From an uncultured Rhodospirillales bacterium (GTDB taxonomy: Bacteria; Pseudomonadota; Alphaproteobacteria; RF32; CAG-239), in NCBI GenBank assembly GCA_902795665.1, contig CADBMA010000057.1:1-8698 (forward strand): a DNA stretch of 8,698 bases, given 5' to 3'. Of this stretch, positions 6,054 through 8,698 are shown in pieces. Under the pieces are notes generated by a model that was not told where the DNA came from, made no database searches, and saw nothing but the letters and a program-made list of their open reading frames with translations. A program made the translations under genes and the position numbers. Each line of letters starts with the position of its first letter. Position 1 is the first letter of the stretch.

Positions 6054-6506
6054 ATGAAAAAATTACGAAAAACTATATATCTTAAAATTGCACGCTTTTT
6101 GGGGCGTGGTAAAAATGGAAATGCCGTACCAACAATCATTGCAGAAAATACCATGGTTAAAGGTAATATGAACTCAACCGGAATTTTGCATGTTGATGGC
6201 ATTATTGATGGTGATGTAAACTGCGAAGAGTTGATTATTGGTGTTAAAGGTGCAATTACCGGTACCGTTAAGGCTCAAAGTATGTACTTATACGGTTCAC
6301 TTCAGGGGCAAGCGATAGCTGATAGTTTGTTTATTGCTCAGACGGCCCGTCTTGTCGGTGATGCCAGTCATAAGACTATTGCAATTGAGCCGGGGGCATA
6401 TATTGAAGGGCGTTGCATTCGCAGCAAACCAGAATTAACAGTGGTTGAAGGCAAATCGGCTGCATCTCATGGCACGCTCAGAAGCAGGAGTGTTGTAGCA
6501 GAGTAA
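6054..6506 (+). CDS. Bactofilin, polymer-forming cytoskeletal protein
   Basis: This 150-residue bactofilin belongs to the former DUF583 family. These proteins form nucleotide-independent filaments of stacked beta-helical subunits and localise cell-wall enzymes. The core (about residues 25-125) begins TIIAENTMVKGNMNSTG and continues with the glycine-spaced repeats GIIDGDVNCEELIIGVKGAITGTV and YGSLQGQAIADSLFI, the pattern of a right-handed beta-helix. The N-terminal tail (MKKLRKTIYLKIARFLGRGK) is basic and amphipathic, and could attach the filament to the inner membrane. The C-terminal tail is short and polar. An ATG at 6042 would add four residues; 6054 has the better ribosome binding site. 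It lies 11 bp after the M23 peptidase stop and 5 bp before smpB, so co-transcription is likely. Confidence 0.92.
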   Translation: MKKLRKTIYLKIARFLGRGKNGNAVPTIIAENTMVKGNMNSTGILHVDGIIDGDVNCEELIIGVKGAITGTVKAQSMYLYGSLQGQAIADSLFIAQTARLVGDASHKTIAIEPGAYIEGRCIRSKPELTVVEGKSAASHGTLRSRSVVAE

Positions 6507-6511
6507 GTTAA

Positions 6512-6994
6512 ATGGTTGCGAAAAAGACGAAATCGGATTTTATTTCAACCGGTCACGTGGCACAAAATCGTCGTGCCACGTTTGATTATTATATAACTGA
6601 ACGTTTTGTTGCCGGTTTGGAATTGACAGGAACAGAAGTTAAATCTTTGCGTCAGGGCCATGCTAATATAAATGATGCGTTTGGCGTGGAAAAAGGCGGA
6701 GAGCTGTATATTTCAAATATGTTCATTGCTGAATATAGCAACAAAGGCTATGCCAGTCATGCCGAAAAAAGAGACAGAAAATTGCTCTTAAGGAAAAAAG
6801 AGATAAACGATATCATAGGTTCGATTGCTAAAAAAGGGACAACGCTGGTGGCAATAAGGCTGTTTTTTAATGAAAAGGGACGTGCCAAGCTGGAAGTTGG
6901 TCTTGGCGTTGGTAAAAAGCTTTATGATAAGCGTGAAACAGAGAAAACACGCGATTGGAATCGCGAAAAAGCTCGTGTAATGGCCAGATATTAA
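6512..6994 (+). CDS. smpB: SsrA-binding protein SmpB
   Basis: This 160-residue SmpB binds tmRNA and delivers it to stalled ribosomes for trans-translation. Typical elements are [19 protein letters not shown] (22-40), TEVKSLRQG (41-49), the central NMFIAEYS (69-76), [10 protein letters not shown] (89-98), and a basic C-terminal tail from about 132 ([20 protein letters not shown]). The tail enters the decoding centre in known SmpB structures. The ATG at 6512 follows the bactofilin stop by 5 bp; the only ribosome binding site candidate is a weak GAG just upstream, so translation may depend on coupling. The stop shares a TTAA palindrome with the convergent uvrB stop at 6991-6994. The partner ssrA gene is not in the window. 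Confidence 0.96.
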   Translation: MVAKKTKSDFISTGHVAQNRRATFDYYITERFVAGLELTGTEVKSLRQGHANINDAFGVEKGGELYISNMFIAEYSNKGYASHAEKRDRKLLLRKKEINDIIGSIAKKGTTLVAIRLFFNEKGRAKLEVGLGVGKKLYDKRETEKTRDWNREKARVMARY

Positions 6995-8697
6995 TCTCCA
7001 TTAATATACATGGTGTTATCATATATACGCATCGCCAACAACTCGAGAGATTTTATTTTATCACGATAGATTACGGCTTGTTCAAATTCGAGGTTTGCGG
7101 CGGCTTCTTTCATTAATTTGGTATATTCTTTAATTTGTTTTTCGATATCTTTGGCGTCACCGGCACTAATCGGCTCTTCTTTGGCAAAATCGGTTTCACT
7201 CATTTCACGCAGGGTTGAAGATATACTCTTTTTTATAGTCTTAGGGGTAATGCCGTGTTCAAGGTTAAATTTTAGCTGTTTGTCACGGCGGCGTGCGGTT
7301 TCATCAAGAGCTTCTTTTATGGAGCCGGTTATTTTATCAGCATAAAGAATTACACGGCTTTGAGCATTGCGAGCAGCTCGACCGATGGTTTGGATAAGTG
7401 AGCGTGTGGAGCGCAAAAAGCCTTCTTTGTCAGCATCAAGAATTGCAACCAGAGAACATTCAGGAATATCCAATCCTTCACGCAAGAGGTTAATTCCGAC
7501 TAAAACATCAAAAATGCCAAGCCGGAGATCGCGGATAATTTCGATACGCTCTAAGGTATCAATATCAGAGTGCATATAGCGAACTTTAATACCATTTTCG
7601 TTGAGATAATCGGTTAAATCTTCGGCCATTTTTTTGGTCAGAGTAGTGACCAAAACACGCTCTTGTTTAAGAATGGTTTTGCGGCATTCTTCCATGAGAT
7701 TATCAATTTGATTTTCAACGGGGCGCACCAAGCAAATCGGGTCAGCCAATCCGGTTGGACGAATAACTTGTTCAACAAAGCTGCCGTGACTTTGCTCCAT
7801 TTCCCAATCACCAGGAGTGGCAGACACAAAAATGGTTTGCGGGCGCATTTTTTCCCATTCTTCAAACTTTAAAGGGCGGTTGTCCAAGCATGACGGTAAT
7901 CGAAAGCCATATTGGGCGAGGGTTGATTTGCGATTGCGGTCACCGCGATACATAGCTCCGATTTGGGGAACGGAAATATGACTTTCATCAATAAATAGCA
8001 AGGCGTCATCCGGCAGATACTCAAATAATGTCGGAGGCGGGTCGCCGGCAGCACGACCGGTGAGGTAGCGTGAATAATTTTCAATGCCCTTGCAGTGGCC
8101 GGTGGTTTCTAACATTTCGAGATCAAAACGAGTTCTTTGTTCTAATCTTTGGGCCTCAAGTAATTGGTTGTTTTCGGTATAAATTTGCAACTGTTGTTGC
8201 AGCTCTTTTTTAATATTTACAATGGCTTGGGAAAGCGTTGGACGAGGGGTAACGTAGTGGCTGGCCGGATAAATGACTATTTTTTCAAGATCAACAATGC
8301 GTTTGCCGGTCAAGGCATCAAATTCGTAAATGTTTTCAATTTCATCGCCAAAAAAAGAAATACGCCAAGCTCGATCCTCAAGGTGGGCCGGAAAAACGTC
8401 TAAAGTATCTCCCTGTACGCGAAATGTTGTACGGATGAAATTTTGCTGATTTCGTTCATATTGCAGCTCGGATAACCGACGGCAAACATCAGACATTTCA
8501 ATGTTGTCGCCGATTTTGAGCTCGCAAGTCATGGCAGAGTAAGAAGCTACATCTCCCAAACCGTATATACATGAAACAGAAGCAACAATAATAACGTCAC
8601 GATTTTCTAAGATACTGCGAGTTGCAGAGTTGCGCATACGGTCAATTTGTTCGTTAATTGCAGAATCTTTTTCAATATAGGTATCTGTTTTTGGGAC
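6991..8697 (-). CDS. uvrB: Excinuclease ABC subunit B, UvrB (5' end outside window)
   Basis: The frame is open to the window edge: 20 residues ([20 protein letters not shown]) lie upstream of the internal ATG at 8637 and match UvrB, so that ATG is not the true start. The visible 568 residues lack about 100 at the N-terminus, including Walker A and the beta-hairpin tyrosines. UvrB is the damage-verifying ATPase of nucleotide excision repair; it is loaded by UvrA and recruits UvrC. Visible marks are [14 protein letters not shown], the DESH helicase motif II (7978-7989), the motif VI region [13 protein letters not shown] near 7370-7395, and a C-terminal UVR domain ([19 protein letters not shown]) that contacts UvrC. 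It ends tail-to-tail with smpB. No damage to the gene is seen apart from the window cut. Confidence 0.97.
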   Translation of the reverse strand, partial: VPKTDTYIEKDSAINEQIDRMRNSATRSILENRDVIIVASVSCIYGLGDVASYSAMTCELKIGDNIEMSDVCRRLSELQYERNQQNFIRTTFRVQGDTLDVFPAHLEDRAWRISFFGDEIENIYEFDALTGKRIVDLEKIVIYPASHYVTPRPTLSQAIVNIKKELQQQLQIYTENNQLLEAQRLEQRTRFDLEMLETTGHCKGIENYSRYLTGRAAGDPPPTLFEYLPDDALLFIDESHISVPQIGAMYRGDRNRKSTLAQYGFRLPSCLDNRPLKFEEWEKMRPQTIFVSATPGDWEMEQSHGSFVEQVIRPTGLADPICLVRPVENQIDNLMEECRKTILKQERVLVTTLTKKMAEDLTDYLNENGIKVRYMHSDIDTLERIEIIRDLRLGIFDVLVGINLLREGLDIPECSLVAILDADKEGFLRSTRSLIQTIGRAARNAQSRVILYADKITGSIKEALDETARRRDKQLKFNLEHGITPKTIKKSISSTLREMSETDFAKEEPISAGDAKDIEKQIKEYTKLMKEAAANLEFEQAVIYRDKIKSLELLAMRIYDNTMYINGD

Positions 8698-8698
8698 A

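Noticed and set aside
8635..8637. ATG as the uvrB start codon
   Set aside because: The frame continues upstream to the window edge with 20 residues that match UvrB, so the true start is outside the window.

Overview
The window looks like chromosomal DNA from a low-GC alphaproteobacterium (roughly 40% G+C by eye), carrying the end of an integrated mobile element on its left. The lineage call is an inference. It rests on the style of the proteins (UvrB, TadA, RsmD, SmpB, a GERG-type FtsB) and on the pairing of a DUF2924-type protein with a large serine recombinase, which is characteristic of alphaproteobacterial phages and integrative elements. The low GC is reminiscent of uncultured host-associated lineages, but I cannot name a genus.

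Left region (1-2317): the C-terminus of a DUF2924-like protein overlaps the start of a 539-residue large serine recombinase. A small aromatic-rich orphan gene follows on the opposite strand and shares a TTAA stop palindrome with the recombinase. Between this orphan and the tRNA gene lies about 190 bp of non-coding DNA with two inverted repeats and a clear intrinsic terminator. The element's right end is probably somewhere in 1797-2278.

Middle region (2318-3767, minus strand): a tRNA-Ser(GGA) gene with encoded CCA, its own -10 box and a terminator. Upstream of it is a two-gene ribosome-modification operon, rluB then rsmD, joined by an ATGA overlap.

Right region (3827-6994, plus strand): tadA (tRNA wobble inosine), an FtsB/DivIC-type divisome protein, a membrane-anchored coiled-coil M23 (LytM) peptidase, a bactofilin and smpB (trans-translation). 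The peptidase and bactofilin abut and form a recognised envelope-shaping module. tadA, rluB and rsmD serve translation, as does smpB at the far end. uvrB (nucleotide excision repair) converges on smpB with another shared TTAA stop and runs off the right edge; it lacks about 100 N-terminal residues only because the window ends.

I do not see a convincing undescribed defence or mobile system. The points most worth checking are the element boundary with its inverted repeats, the orphan 111-residue protein, and the ftsB-peptidase-bactofilin grouping.
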